Below are positions 23,592 to 35,610 of a stretch of DNA of 64,000 nucleotides, in pieces. The stretch spans positions 1 to 64,000 of the forward strand of contig WEDG01000341.1 in the NCBI GenBank assembly GCA_017591395.1, in the 5' to 3' direction. Below the pieces are notes generated by a model, which saw nothing but the letters and a program-made list of their open reading frames with translations, searched no databases and had not been told where the DNA came from. Origin of the DNA: Schistocephalus solidus. Taxonomy: Eukaryota; Platyhelminthes; Cestoda; Diphyllobothriidea; Diphyllobothriidae. A program made the translations under genes and the position numbers. Each line of letters starts with the position of its first letter. Position 1 is the first letter of the stretch.

Positions 23592-24868
23592 CTGAAAAAA
23601 GAGAAGACGTCTTTTAGTGTGAGTAAAATGTTACATCAGCATAAGTGCAGTTAAGCAGAAACGCTTTCCTAAAGGAGTATGAATTACCAAATTCTTTGTG
23701 GTGTCACTCAAACAGGAAACTCATAAATCGTTGAAGTCTTTGAATACGCAGAGGGCAGTTTTGCCCATCGATATGCTTGTACATCCACAGATTATGCCTT
23801 TCTATTGCCCTCTAGACACTTTGGCTGCAAGTATAAACCTCAAGTAATGCAATTCGTTAGCTATTTGGATAAGTGTCTGTAGCGAAGGAGTGTTCATTGA
23901 AAACAGTGATTAAACAAACACTCGCATTTTATACCCCAGCTGTATTAAATTAGTTTTTGCAACAAGCAATGCTTCAAAGAAGATGTGGCATTCCGAGCTC
24001 TACAAATTATACTTCACTTATTTTTCTAAAGATTAATTGGGGTCCGAGTGTGTTTATGAATAATTCAGGTTTATGCGCGGTTCTATAGGCTGTTTCGTGG
24101 CCTGCTTGTAACGTCAGCCAGTTACCGCTTCATAATGGCCTGGCCGACGCATCACTAAGGGTGACTACGTGAAATTTAACGTTGTAGGCCATCGTTCTGA
24201 GGCTTCGAGAATGGCGCTATAAAGGGTGAAAAGAAGTGAGACAGGATCGGTATCACCATTTGGATCCCTTGTTCATCCTGTACAGAGCAGAAGACCAGGT
24301 TAGGGTTTTTATGAGATGAACGGGTATTTCACCACTTAATTTGTGGTTGCCCAACTGATGCGAAATAGGCTTCGGTGGCGCACTATTCAAATAGCAACCT
24401 GTCGGATCCCTTGGGTCCAACGGTATAGCGTCCCCATTTAGCTGTCATTTCAATCACTCTTCTGGTTTGTGCCCGTCGTTGGCCCTGAATACATGTACCG
24501 GATGGTGCCTATGGTGCAGTCTCTCTACGAAGCCAGTACTTCTTTGAAGGACTCGAAGAAGCAAGTTATCAGCGTCGTCTCTATGGGGCTCATATGTGTT
24601 ACCCTGAGGGCACTAACCTACCGCCTACGTCTCGCCCCTGAATACACCGTTGTGAATGTAAGTCACGTTTTAATATCAAACCATTTTTGACTACCTATTG
24701 TCTTATTTCCGACAGAGCTTGTGACTTCCACGCACATCTGGTGTTTTAAGATGTATTTTTTTTGTACTGAAGTGTTCGGCTTATATAAAAATCAAAGTAA
24801 TCTCACGGAAAAAGAGCATAAAACTTGCGTCCCTAGGCTAGATATTAAAATGTACTGGGTCTTCTCAC
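23592..24868 (-). other. Intron of zinc-finger gene
   Basis: Separates the two-finger exon from the acidic exon. It holds a plus-strand coding-like stretch (described separately at 24442-24657) and otherwise nothing recognised. Confidence 0.5.
24442..24657 (+). CDS. Coding-like stretch nested in an intron on the opposite strand
   Basis: A 72-codon open stretch runs from a possible acceptor (CCCCATTTAG) to a good donor (GTGAAT|GTAAGT), phase 0 on both ends. It reads LSFQSLFWFVPVVGPEYMYR..., ending in RLRLAPEYTVVN, with a moderately hydrophobic middle segment. I do not recognise the protein, and no partner exon is evident nearby. An open stretch this long arises by chance often enough in 64 kb that the call stays weak. 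Confidence 0.25.
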
Positions 24869-25324
24869 CTTAACTTCCTCACGATTCCTACGTTTCGTAT
24901 CCCAACTACCGTCACTGTCTATTGTCTCCAAGGATTCCTGCAGACCAAGGGATTTATGGGCGGCAACAGGGGAGGAGTGAATATGTCTCGGTTCCTCCCC
25001 CTGCTCTGTCTTTGCGACCTGTTTGTGGCCTTCTGTCAGCAGTTGGCTGATATGGAAGCTGTCGGTGCTACTGCCCGTGGAGAAACTGGCCTCAAGTTGG
25101 AGGGAGGAGTTAGCTGCTGAGGTCGAGTCCTCGGCTTGTGGCGGCGGCGGCAGTGGTGATGGTGGATCAGTGAGGTGCATCTGAATCTCCTCCTCCACCT
25201 CCGACTGGCCAGAGACAATTGGACTGATGGGCATGTGGGTAAAAACCGGAGGTTTCACTGAGGCCATTAAAGTCGAACTCTGATCGCCACATAGCCCTTC
25301 CTCAATTTTAGCCTGTTCTTGTAC
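24869..25324 (-). CDS. C2H2 zinc-finger gene, exon 2, low-complexity acidic
   Basis: Acceptor CCATCCTCACAG before GTACAAGAACAGG, donor GTTAAG|GTGAGA. It is 456 nt, open, and phase 0 at both ends, matching exon 1 and the two-finger exon. It encodes VQEQAKIEEGLCGD... with a PPSPLPPPPQAEDST segment and Ser/Glu-rich stretches. No folded domain is recognised; it is probably a disordered linker or regulatory segment. Confidence 0.65.
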
Positions 25325-26058
25325 CTGTGAGGATGGAGAATCCACCTTGATATAGCAAACAGCACCAAAGACCACAAAGTCAGATTTTATAAAGATCGTA
25401 AACAGAGGAGTATGATGCTGGTACTTTTTTCCTGATTGTATCGAGCAGCTACACTCTCCACTTAGATCAAAACTGACAACTAAGGCCTGATCTCGACGAT
25501 AATATTTAACCGAGATCCGACGTCACCTACTCAAAGTTCATCTAAAAGTTGTAACCAACTTTGTTAGTCCCTCTTGGTCCTTCAAGAAGACTGCCCCAGC
25601 TATTTCTAGCCACTAGATTTAAATAAAGAGGGAGCGTTTTCAGGACTTTTTCGGCTGTTGACCGACGTTGGCTGGCTCTGGTACGTGGCACAGTCGGTGC
25701 AGACTTGCGGATCGCTGAAAACAAAGGTGGTTTCGGTTGTATAAAGCGCAACTGCCAACTATGGCTAACGTTGGGTCATTGAGTTGGTTAGAAAATGCTG
25801 GCTTAGAGGCCAAATAATTGGCCCATTGGCACGCATCAGAATCGCGGTCAGTCGCAGTGGAAAGGAATCACTACGGAGATCAGAGTCTCCATTCTAAGGG
25901 CGATATTATCGGTCGTCAATTTCCAATTAGAGGCACGTAATGTGAAAAAATGAGAAAAAAATAATTTGATGGACGCATTAGAATCCAACAGAGCAGGGGA
26001 ACTGGTCTAATAGAGTTTAAAAGTATCCATTACAAAATTTAACCTGTCTTCTACTCAC
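25325..26058 (-). other. Intron 1 of zinc-finger gene
   Basis: A 69-codon minus frame at 25542-25751 follows a plausible acceptor (TTTGTTTTCAG) but its phase does not fit exons 1 and 2, so I leave it uncalled. Nothing else recognised. Confidence 0.45.
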
Positions 26059-26406
26059 ATGGATAGGTGAAGATTCCAGCACCTTCCTCTCCGTCCTGGT
26101 CATCACCACTTCATTCTGCGAGTCCACGTTTGCTGGGGAGCAGCTAATGCTCATAGGTAGTGGACCGATTCCGCGGGGGCATGGTTCCATTGTAGATGTC
26201 ACAAATGGCTGGAATAGGGGTAGATGCATTCCATGCAGACGGGCTGAGGCTGTGGCGAAAAAGTGAGAGAACGCTTCAGAAGGCGTGGTAAAGGCAGGAA
26301 TGAGTTGGGTTTGCCTCTGCATCTGCGTGAGCGCCGTTCCTGGGGTTTCGGACCTTTGCAGGGGCGCAGCAACAGCGGTAGACAGCGTGCCCGACTCCAT
26401 AAACAT
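26059..26406 (-). CDS. C2H2 zinc-finger gene, exon 1 with start codon
   Basis: The first ATG (26404-26406, context GCCATGT) opens MFMESGTLSTAVAAPLQRSE and continues 116 codons to donor CCATCCAT|GTGAGT in phase 0. An alternative start is the ATG at 26398-26400, which is followed by G. The segment is Thr/Gln/Pro-rich with no known domain. It follows a GC-rich promoter-like region and is the most upstream coding exon I can support. The finger exons downstream on the same strand suggest it is the N-terminus of that protein; transcript evidence is lacking. Confidence 0.6.
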
Positions 26407-26780
26407 GGCAAATGAACTCAACCCTTCCGAGGGTCAGTTGGTTTGGAGAAATGGGGGGAGGAGGAGGAGGAGGACAGCGAGTCTACTCTCGTCCCTCCCC
26501 CTCTATTCTACCAGCACGCCCTGCTAGGGTAAACCTTTCCCCGCGCTCTCTACTCTCCCCTCCTGTGCTATGATTGGCCGACTGGCGCATGAGTAACGTG
26601 CATGGGTGGGGGGAGAAAGGGAATTGGGCAGCGAACATCGCGTGAGCACTGTCTATCGTCCCAGGCCCACGCACGCGCACACAGAGTCGCGCGCCCAGAT
26701 GGGATAAGAGCCAGCCAGTGGTGTGGATTTCTGTCGTTCCTCCTCCTGCCCGGTCCGATTTCGGCTCTATCCATTCCCTA
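26407..26780 (-). promoter_or_regulatory. GC-rich promoter region with CCAAT box
   Basis: Directly upstream of exon 1. It contains GGCCAAT on the minus strand (CCAAT at 26573-26577, about 170 bp before the ATG), a purine tract (GGA repeats, 26450-26477), and CpG- and GCGC-rich sequence around 26660-26700. No TATA box is obvious. Role is inferred from position and composition. Confidence 0.4.
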
Positions 26781-28370
26781 CTTCTCCCCTTATGTTCTAA
26801 AAAGAACTCGAGTGTCATTACTTCGTGGGCTCACAGTTGTTGACATTCCCGCTGTACCCGCAAAGTCTACTGCCATCTTGAGAGAAGAAAAAATAGAGAG
26901 GTATAACGTCATTCGTGTGTCCATCTCTCCACAATTGATCTCTGCTTGTGGAAGCAATTGTTTGTTACTTTTTACAGCTATAGAAGCGCTTTAAATAGGG
27001 CGAGGTATATGAAACTTTGGTGGACTCCTGTGTTTGAGAAAACAGTGGTAGCCCTCTCCTACATTGCGTATAAGCAATGTGCGTAGCAGTTCTGAACCCT
27101 CGAACAGAATTCTCTTGACTATCGTCAGCCCTGCAGCATATTTATCCTCTAACAAAATTGAGGCCTAATTTTAGAAGCGGACTGAACAGAACTCTAAAGA
27201 ATTTGGGACTTAATGTACGTAAAGTTCCTGCACCTATCTCGTTACTTAACTGTGAATCCTCTTTATGTAGCCATGCCTTCAGACCTGTCATTACACCACC
27301 GGGATGATTGCGAAGAAGAAACAGAACGTGTCAGTCTGACCATGTTCCCCACAGCATGGTGGGTGCCGGACGGTGGTTTGTGCGCGAAATTCAGTGCTTA
27401 TGGTGATGGCAGACTTGCATAGCTCCTGCCGCAACTTTTGAACGCATTTACTTACAATAATCTCTGCGAACATGAGGCATATTTAGATGGTGTAGAGAAG
27501 GTCATTAAGTGCAAAACGACCCTCCTCGCGCTCTTTCTCCTCCTCTCGTCTAAAAATTCTACCCAAAAGACTTGTATCACTAATCAAAGACAGAAACCGG
27601 CCGCTTTATCTCGCCTAATCACTGGGTTCAATATATCCTCTCTAGTTCTCCCAAAATATCGGTCACTTCTTTTTATACTGCACACGTGGGTACGCTCAGC
27701 GTGTATTTGTCACTCAAAACGGATCAGTTCATCCTGAGTGCTGCAACGGAAAGTGCTGTTTACACTTTTGTCTTCTTTTTGTGCTTTCAAATCAGTAAAC
27801 GTGGGTCGAATTAGCGCTCCGAACTTGCTACCGGGGCAAAATCTCGATCGATGCTTTGTATAGTTGCGGTGCGGTGTACAGCTCCATAAGCATCAATCAG
27901 GTGGCAATTACTGTCGGTCTTTATTAAAATTTTGGCCCTTCTAGAGAAGTCTCTCCGGATCCAGTTAACGAGAACAAGCGTTCCTAGCAAATAAAGTCAC
28001 CAATGCGCAGTAAAGTAAGACCACTAAGAACTCTTAGGAAAAAGCCTTACTAAAAAAGTTGAGTACATATCCGTGTCAGATGAGCCATTCTCCTGGTTTG
28101 GATAAAGTGGGGTTAGCAGAGTAGAAGATGTCTTGTTGCTTTTATCAAATGCACGCTGTGGGTGGAACGCGAGAACGCAGCAGTTCAGTGCTTCTATCCA
28201 AAAGAGGGCCTCAAGGGACTGTTGTGAAAATTTAGATGGGACCAGATTGACGCCAGGATTTTGCAAAGAGAAATACGATTTGTTGATGAACGTGCACCGA
28301 TTTTTAACGGAACTCACTCGTCCCGCTCTGCCTTGGGGCTAGTTCTCGAGCCCCACAAGCAGCCGCACAG
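26781..28370. other. Intergenic, nothing recognised
   Basis: Several 60-100 codon frames on both strands (for example 27438-27737 plus and 28024-28317 minus) show no domain, no start or splice context, and overlap each other. Confidence 0.45.
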
Positions 28371-28374
28371 CGAT

Positions 28375-28712
<338 letters not shown>

Positions 28713-28721
28713 AGGCAGAGT

Positions 28722-28800
28722 TAAAAGGCCAAAAAAGGCCAATCTCCCTTGTATTTGTCGGCATTGCTAAGCTACCTCTAGAAATGTGAGTCTTAGTTGA
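28722..28800 (+). mobile_element. SINE 3'-half fragment
   Basis: The stretch AATCTCCCTTGTATTTGTCG followed by GCATTGCTAAGCTAC resembles the body of the tRNA-derived element at about 52740-52775 (AGTCTCCCTTGTCTTTGCCG followed by GCATTGGTAATCTG). No tRNA-like head is present here. Confidence 0.4.
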
Positions 28801-31080
28801 TAGCCAGAGCCCAATAGAAGTTCGAACTTACGAGCAAGCAAGGTGATAAAAATAAAAAAACAGTTAAATCCTAGGGACCAGTCTGGTGCAGTGTGTATCG
28901 TATACCGTGCTCAGCTGTCTTTGTAAACGTACAGGTCAGATTGAACGCCTGCTGGGATCGCACATTCCCGCTTATTGTGCGACGGGGTGGCAAGTTATTG
29001 CAATTGGCTGCCAACCCCCCCCCACATTCGAAATGGGTCACGATTTTAACCTTACAGCTACCAAAGTAAGCTCCCACACCCGCAAGTCTAAAACTGATCG
29101 AAGTCTGGACTACGAATGTGAACTTAGTCAATCGATGTATCGAGTTGGCGTGGGCATACGGAGAGGCCTGATCGGTGATTTACATGTACCCTATATAACT
29201 GTCTCCTGTTTTATTGTTGCTTTTATATCTGTCGACGGACTCCTACATGAGCTCGGAAGTTCAAACCAATGGTTCTGATGCTCGAACAATATTCTTCGTT
29301 CTTACGTATGCAGACACCTGCAATTCTAGCATTCGCCCCCATTCGGGACTTAAACGTTTCTGAGGCCTTATTAGTTGAAAATCCCATAGAATTAATACCA
29401 TAAAGTGTGACTGTGTGCAAATACGGCAATTCGGTTATGCATAGGAAAGTTACCACTCAAGGCATAGCATAGCGAGTGCTGTTCACAATCAATGCAAGCT
29501 TTACCCATCTCCCGATAAAATCCGGGAACACCTTAACCTGGTCTGGTGGTGACATCCATATTGGAATGTAGGTACGGTATCTAATGCATCCTCGAATATG
29601 CTGTCCGACGAGCAAGAGCTCAACTATGTTTTCGGATGACTCGTGGCTACTGTCCGCGTGCTCTGGTTACATTTGATGTGAAACAATAGCGCCGAAAGGA
29701 CCACGTTCCGACCAATCAATAACATTTTTAGTGGTTCTGGTCGCAGCCTTAACGGGTGTGGCCTGCGTTCAGAATGAAAAAGGAGGTTGTGCAGTAAGCC
29801 TTCTCGTGTCCTTTAAATCACTCATATATTTTTAAATCTTGTACCCTCCTAATCCAAATGGGTATAACATAATATTCGGCGTTTTATACATCGCGAATTT
29901 TCTTGACCTACAATATAATCCTCCAGAATCCCTACCTGTAGTTGAAACGAGTGTGTTTTCACCAGTCAAACTGGCCAGCATCGGGAAGCCACCACTATCC
30001 TCTATACGGCTTATTTGGGGCTTCGGAATATAAAATTCCTCCCGATAGCATAAAGACTTTTGCTAGCAGTCTGGAAAGACATTGCTTGCTAACGGGCACT
30101 TGTAAGGCATGGTTCCTCCTCGTGGGTACCTCTTAGACTTAGTATAATTGGATGGGTATGCCAAGGATTCTGTTTGGGGAAAGTATGCTCCAAATTGAAT
30201 GTACACCAAACTCATAACTAGGAGATTCTCTAAACTACGAAAGAGTCTATGGTGAAAAAAACATTTCAGTTGATACTTCGTTGGATTCTTCCTTACAGTT
30301 AACGAAGCAGTATTTGGACAGATGGTACAGTTTTTCTTATTTTGAGAGGATAAAAAATGGCCAGACATGCCATTAGAAACCCTCCCCCCTAATCGATGGC
30401 CTTGCGTCAACTTCCAAGATTAAATTTAAGATTCTGGTAACGGTGGGGTAGGTAAAGCACCGAAGAAACCAGAAACTGGTGGTTTTACGGGTGGGGTATA
30501 ACAGTTTGTTAGATCAGATGTGTGAAAAATATAGCGTTTAGTCCTTAGTTCTTTCATCGGCTGTGTTGCTACTGCAATTGGATATACCAGTTTCCTTAGA
30601 CTCCTCCCGCTGCATCCCCAAGTGGTGTTCTTTAGTGAACGGCGATTACGCATCGGTGACGCCCTTGGTCAGACGGATTCTCCATGCGGTTTCCACCCTC
30701 TAAGAGCTAACCATACAACGCGTGCTTTATGGTACTATTGTATTTTCGAAATCCACTTCAGTCAGTTTCCGTTCCAGTTTAATAGGCATAAAGCCCATTT
30801 GGCTGTTGTCTACAAATGACTGTATACATAGAAAAACATTTACAAATCTTCCTTAAATATTCCTCTCAATGGTTCTCGTTTACGATCCCTTTTCTATGTG
30901 ATGAGTCATCAGATATGCTTGAACGATATCACCAATGGCCCCCTATTACACGAGCCCGGATTTGCTATTTTTCTTGGTGTTGTACATACCCTGCCATTAC
31001 GAAGCTTCTGGTTAGGCCTATGGTAGGGTTAGGGCTAAGGTTTGAGCGAGGTTTAGTGTTAGGATGAGGACTTTTGTGTA
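28801..31080. other. Intergenic, nothing recognised
   Basis: Frames of 60-130 codons on both strands without domain or splice support. A few TTAGGG-like words occur at 31000-31070 (GGTTAGGCC...GGGTTAGGGC). Confidence 0.4.
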
Positions 31081-31121
31081 AAAACTATCTTTATTCTTGA
31101 GGGGTGCTATTTCCGTGTCTT

Positions 31122-31388
31122 CATCAAAGCATGCAGAGAAAGTACATGGGAGGGAGCACCTGCGGCAACGGCCTATACAAGATATTCTTCAAAAGTGGCA
31201 GCGGGTTTCATGAAGATTCCGACGATGAGAATTTTTATGTCTGTAGGGATTGTGCAGAGTTGCAGAATACCGCTCGGCAGAATGTTTCTGAAGTCGCAAC
31301 GGATGCAGTTGAGCGCATTTCCATGAAATCTTGCAGTTCTGTCGGTAAAAAGTGCGCTCGTGATCCCAAAGTTCCATCGATATCGTAG
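31122..31388 (+). CDS. Unassigned coding-like exon
   Basis: A possible acceptor (CATCAAAGCATGCAG) precedes an open stretch reading RKYMGGSTCGNGLYKIFFKS, then an acidic DSDDENFYVCRDCAELQ segment with a CxxC, ending at a TAG stop. I do not recognise the family. The CxxC pair hints at a small metal site but no second pair is visible. It could be a remnant of a mobile element. A second plus-strand frame, at 31360-31668, overlaps its end in another register. Confidence 0.25.
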   Translation, partial: HQSMQRKYMGGSTCGNGLYKIFFKSGSGFHEDSDDENFYVCRDCAELQNTARQNVSEVATDAVERISMKSCSSVGKKCARDPKVPSIS

Positions 31389-31689
31389 ATTTTCGCTAAT
31401 AGCCAATCTAACCTCTTGGACACTTACAAATAGTTTTATTTTATTACTACTTTCTATGGACTATGCGGTCGTTCAAATGAGATTTTTGTGTGAGAAGGCA
31501 ATACAAGCTGTCATTCGACGTGATTTTTTGAATCGAATACCAGTATTGGCAAATAAGGAGTATCCGAGGACAAGGATTTTCTTTAGACGAAACTATTTTT
31601 GTCTGTTAGTGACTGGTAAGGAACCTGTTTTTGAGGTCACAGCTCCTAGCCACACCGCGGTAAAATAGTTTACCTGTAAGTGGTACAAA

Positions 31690-33280
31690 ACTGCATGTTG
31701 TGACGTCAAATCACTAACCTCCTAGGAAGCTTGGTCTGTCGCTCAAGTCTTACAAGTTGCAAGGCAAGAGCGACTTGCAAAGTAATTGGATCACAATGGG
31801 GGAGCCTTGTGGAACATTGATCTTAGTCGTTCCTCCCACCCGCAAACACAAACGCACACATCACGTAAGAATGGCGTAAGTAAGTGAAAAGGAACTGGAG
31901 CTGGGCTGAGACACAGTGGTTACGCAGGCATTCACCCTTTTATCTCCTAGGTCACGCCCGTGTGTTTCCCACATAATTCACCCAAAATGAACTTCACTCG
32001 TTGTGATTTAGGGTTCCTGAGGGTTGTTATAGGGTTAAATTTAGAAGGAACCATCCTAGCTTACCTTCCTGTCCTGCGACCCAACTTATCCCGCAAACTG
32101 GTAACCCTCGAAGCAGAAGTTCTCACGGTAACGTGAGATCTCACTCTCTTCCTATCCAGACTGACTGTTTTCCGCTTACAAGGCGAGAGAGACTACAGAA
32201 ATGCAACCTGAAGACCTGCTGAGACATTTACCCTAACACTACTCTAGTCTAGCTTGCCAGTCAACGTGGTGGTTGGAACCGATTCTATGGTGTTGCAGTA
32301 TTTATAGGCTATTCCTATGGCAATTAACGGCTCCTCCTTCATCGAGGATGCGTGTCCTCTGGTGCGTTAATTGTTTGATGGCCGGCATTCGGGTCGTTAT
32401 CCGCTGAAATTTCAGCACCTGGCTCATCGGCATTGGACTTGGAAAATGTGTTCGCCTGAGTGCTTCCCGAGTGGGTGATTGCTTCGGCTAAACCGAGTCT
32501 CAACACCGAATACAGGTTGGGGAGGTCATTACACTTGTTACTAGACTGGGGCCCTGTAAACCATAATCGCACGTGGCTTGGGAGATTGCCAAATGACGGA
32601 TCCCTTTCAGGACTGAACGTCAGGCTCGATTGGTTCCTTCTTAGTGTGACCTCTATGAGATCAACGTTAAGGTGCGATCTGAGATCCCCTGACGTCTTGC
32701 CACTGGATCAACCTTGGTGTTGGAGGACAAAGTGAGAGCGACGCAGTGCGAGTCTGAGTAAATAATCAGCCAATTTCGCGCCCAAACCCATATTCGGCTC
32801 ACCTCACCGAGCAGCAGTGAACATCGTCAACCGTACCGGTCAAACTATGATATTTACTGAACCAGATTTCCTAAATTTGGATAAGCTGATCTACTGGAGA
32901 GATGTCACTGGCCAGTTTTGAAGGACATGGCTTCTATTTTGTCGTGAGAATTTACTGATTTCTTTGTGGTTGGGGCTACCTTGTCATGCGTATTCGAGGC
33001 TGGACGCCTCAACGCATATCCATATATGCCCAGTCTGTACGCCATCGTGATGTCGGTCTTTGAGTGGACGAGAGAGTTGTTTTAGCAGCCGGAAAAAATT
33101 GTAGCAAAATCCGATCCGGGTGTATTTTCGAGAAAACTAAGACCGCCAGCCTTTCTCTCCCCCACCCTCCCCTTTCTGTCTGTCACCCCTTAGATGGGCC
33201 CATCCTGTTTAGTGTGCGAATGCTCATAAAACGCCTTGTTTTTACATATTTTATTTTAAGGCCAGAAAATGATGAACTGT
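31690..33280. other. Intergenic, nothing firm
   Basis: Contains TTAGGG-like words around 32008-32040 and an AATTCC/TTCCTG stretch that recalls the dispersed family described at 39099-39406. No gene recognised. Confidence 0.4.
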
Positions 33281-33289
33281 TCTGACGTA

Positions 33290-34200
33290 AAGGCATTCGT
33301 ACGCCCAGTAGCGCGTTTGCTGACGCTGGTGGTGACTTCAGTGCCGTTGCGCGCAGCCAGCTAGCCAGCCACAAGACAGGTATACGCGCGATTAAGAGTG
33401 AATAAAGCGGAGGCACGACGCGGGATGGTAGTGGTGGTTGTCTCCACTGTGCGGCACGCACACCTGTGAAGGGGACAGCAGTGGCGTCGAAGCAAAGACC
33501 CGCGAGGAGGTAAGCAGCGTGTGCCTACAGACCCCTCGCCGCCGTCGTTGCTCCTGCTGCATGAGCGGCACTCACGCACAGCAGGTGCAAACACTACATG
33601 CACGCGTAGTGTGCAGGACACCAGCCAGCATGGGCACATGTGTTCGTAGCCGCAGCGGTAGTGGTGCGTGCCGCCGCCGCCGCAAACGCCTCTCCCTCCA
33701 GTGGGCAGGTGGGCAATAAAACGCCCTCCTCCTCTTCTGCTCCTGCTTCCCCCCTACCTTGCGTACGAAATAGGCTGCCGCCACCCACCCCCGCCCTCCT
33801 GCACCCCCATCAACTCTGCGAGGTAGCTCTGCCAAGAGCAGCAGCTGCTGCTTCGCGTGCCGCACTTCGCTCTTCTTCAGCGCGCGTGCGCGCGCACGCA
33901 CGCCCCTGTGAGGCGGGGGATTGTTGTGAGGTGTTCGGTGCGTGCGCGACTTGATGAGCAGGTGGACTCAGGTACACCTCGCCGCATTTCGCGTCTCGCC
34001 TCGACCGAAAAGCTCCTTCCCATGCCCACCTTCTTCTCTCAGTGTTTACAGACAGCCTTTCCGTCCTCCCTGTACGTGGCGATAAAATTTGGCGAAGGTG
34101 CGCGCGTGAATTTGACGGATGAAGGCGTGTAGGCGTGTGAGTGTGTAGCAAGCGTGCGCGCTCTGTGCCTCTATCAGCAGAGGATTTGTTATAGGCATGT
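33290..34200. promoter_or_regulatory. CpG-rich island with alternating GC/GT tract
   Basis: This stretch is visibly richer in G+C and CpG than its surroundings. At about 33877-33905 there is an alternating purine-pyrimidine run (GCGCGCGTGCGCGCGCACGC) able to form Z-DNA. Overlapping 60-130 codon frames on both strands are typical of GC-rich DNA and none has a recognised domain. It may be a promoter or 5' UTR of a gene whose exons I cannot see. Confidence 0.35.
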
Positions 34201-34917
34201 CTACGCACTCCCGTTTCTCCGACCCTCCCCCATCACACCACTGTCTGCTGACTCTTCCCTACAGAGCTATTCATCTTGTGCTGCTTTTTGGGTCGGCCTA
34301 TAACAATGAATCTTGTTCCGTACTTCGTGACCAGCACCGGACTGTGTGTGTGAGAGAGAGAATGCGATAGGGAACTGTCCGGCAGATATGCCACTTATGA
34401 CCTGAAATAAAAATGGAATTCCCACCCCTGTTAATTGGCACGAAAGGACCCAGAGGCACCCTTGGTCCACGCTAGTGATGTGCGTGAATCCTTTTTTACC
34501 GATGCTTAACTCACAGGAGTCGAGATAAAAGATACAAGAAGACATCGGCCTGATCGCCAAACTTTGCCGAAGGAATGCGAAGCTGATTGGAAGCAGTGAA
34601 ACTACCGATTTCCTTCTGAACTAACACCTTCTTCCAATGACTGAGAAGATAAAAAGATTATTCAAAAATGAACATTATTCGGCCAAGTTCTCTGTGGAAC
34701 ACGGACGCAGGTCCATTTTCTTCCAAAATTTAAGCGTGCCCAGCGTAATCTGAAGTGCAACCTAACAGTCGTGCTGGCCGTAGTCGGCAGTGACCCACAG
34801 TCCTTACCTTAGGTTGCATTCGGTAAGGCTGATTTTTATGGCCCCCAAAGAGGAAAAGAGAACTTGAACTGTCCGCAATACAGTTACTTTTGCGCCAAAT
34901 TTCTGAAAAAAATAGAG

Positions 34918-35140
34918 TTCGGTTTAGGATTAAGGTTGGGCTTAATTTTAAGGTTCAGGTTAGACTTAAAGTAAATTAGGGCTATGTTTAGGGTTAGCGT
35001 TAGGGCCAACTTTAGGGTAGAGTTACGGTTAAGGTTTATGTTAGGGCATGGAAATAGATGCCCTTCCTGGAATTAGGCACCGGGCCACCCTTATAACTTA
35101 AGTGGGGCATTCCTAGTCCCGTGTCTTGTTTAGAAGCCTC
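34918..35140. mobile_element. MITE-like dispersed repeat with TTAGGG-like core
   Basis: Degenerate TTAGGG words (TTTAGGATTAAGG, TTTAGGGTTAGCGTTAGGG) at 34918-35045 are followed by TTCCTGGAATTAGGC, GGCCACC and CCCGTGTCTTGTTTAG at 35111-35130. The same order of blocks occurs at 39140-39390. The left end is not clear. Confidence 0.45.
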
Positions 35141-35508
35141 CTAACGTTGCAGTCGTTACGAGCAGGGTAATATTTGCGCCTTATGTGGAAAAGTATGAGA
35201 GGGAAGAAGTAGACGTGATCGCTGGTACAAGCGAGCGCGTTCACTTATGTTCAATTATCTCCGGGCACTCGCATTTTCGATTGTATCGGTAAAAGTATTA
35301 TAGCTCATCAGGTGGTAGGGGGTGCTCAACGATTGCTTTGCAGGACCAGGTCACCCCGTTTTGTCTTCAAGTTCCACAGACAGTCGCATAGGGACTACTT
35401 TTATACCGTATATGACCTAACTGATGCACTGTATGATCGAAATTGGAGTGAGTAGTTTAGCGTACATTCGGTCTTGTTATTTTGGTTCGTATTGTGGTCG
35501 GTTGCGAT

Positions 35509-35610
35509 TCCGTGTCCTGTTTAGGCAGCCATTAAAGGCATCCTTACTCTGAAGACCAGTATGTGTTTCGGACAGTGACAATAAATGCGAGTTTCTAGGC
35601 CTTTCTGCTT
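35509..35610 (+). mobile_element. Terminal segment of MITE-like repeat
   Basis: TTCCGTGTCCTGTTTAGGCA, then GCCATTAAAGGCATCCTTACTCTG, continues about 100 nt and is closely matched, inverted, by 39030-39134. No TTAGGG-like core lies beside it, so it is a partial copy. Confidence 0.5.

Noticed and set aside
33572..34208. Several overlapping 90-130 codon frames on both strands.
   Set aside because: Long spurious frames are expected in GC-rich DNA, where stop codons are rare. None has a recognised motif.
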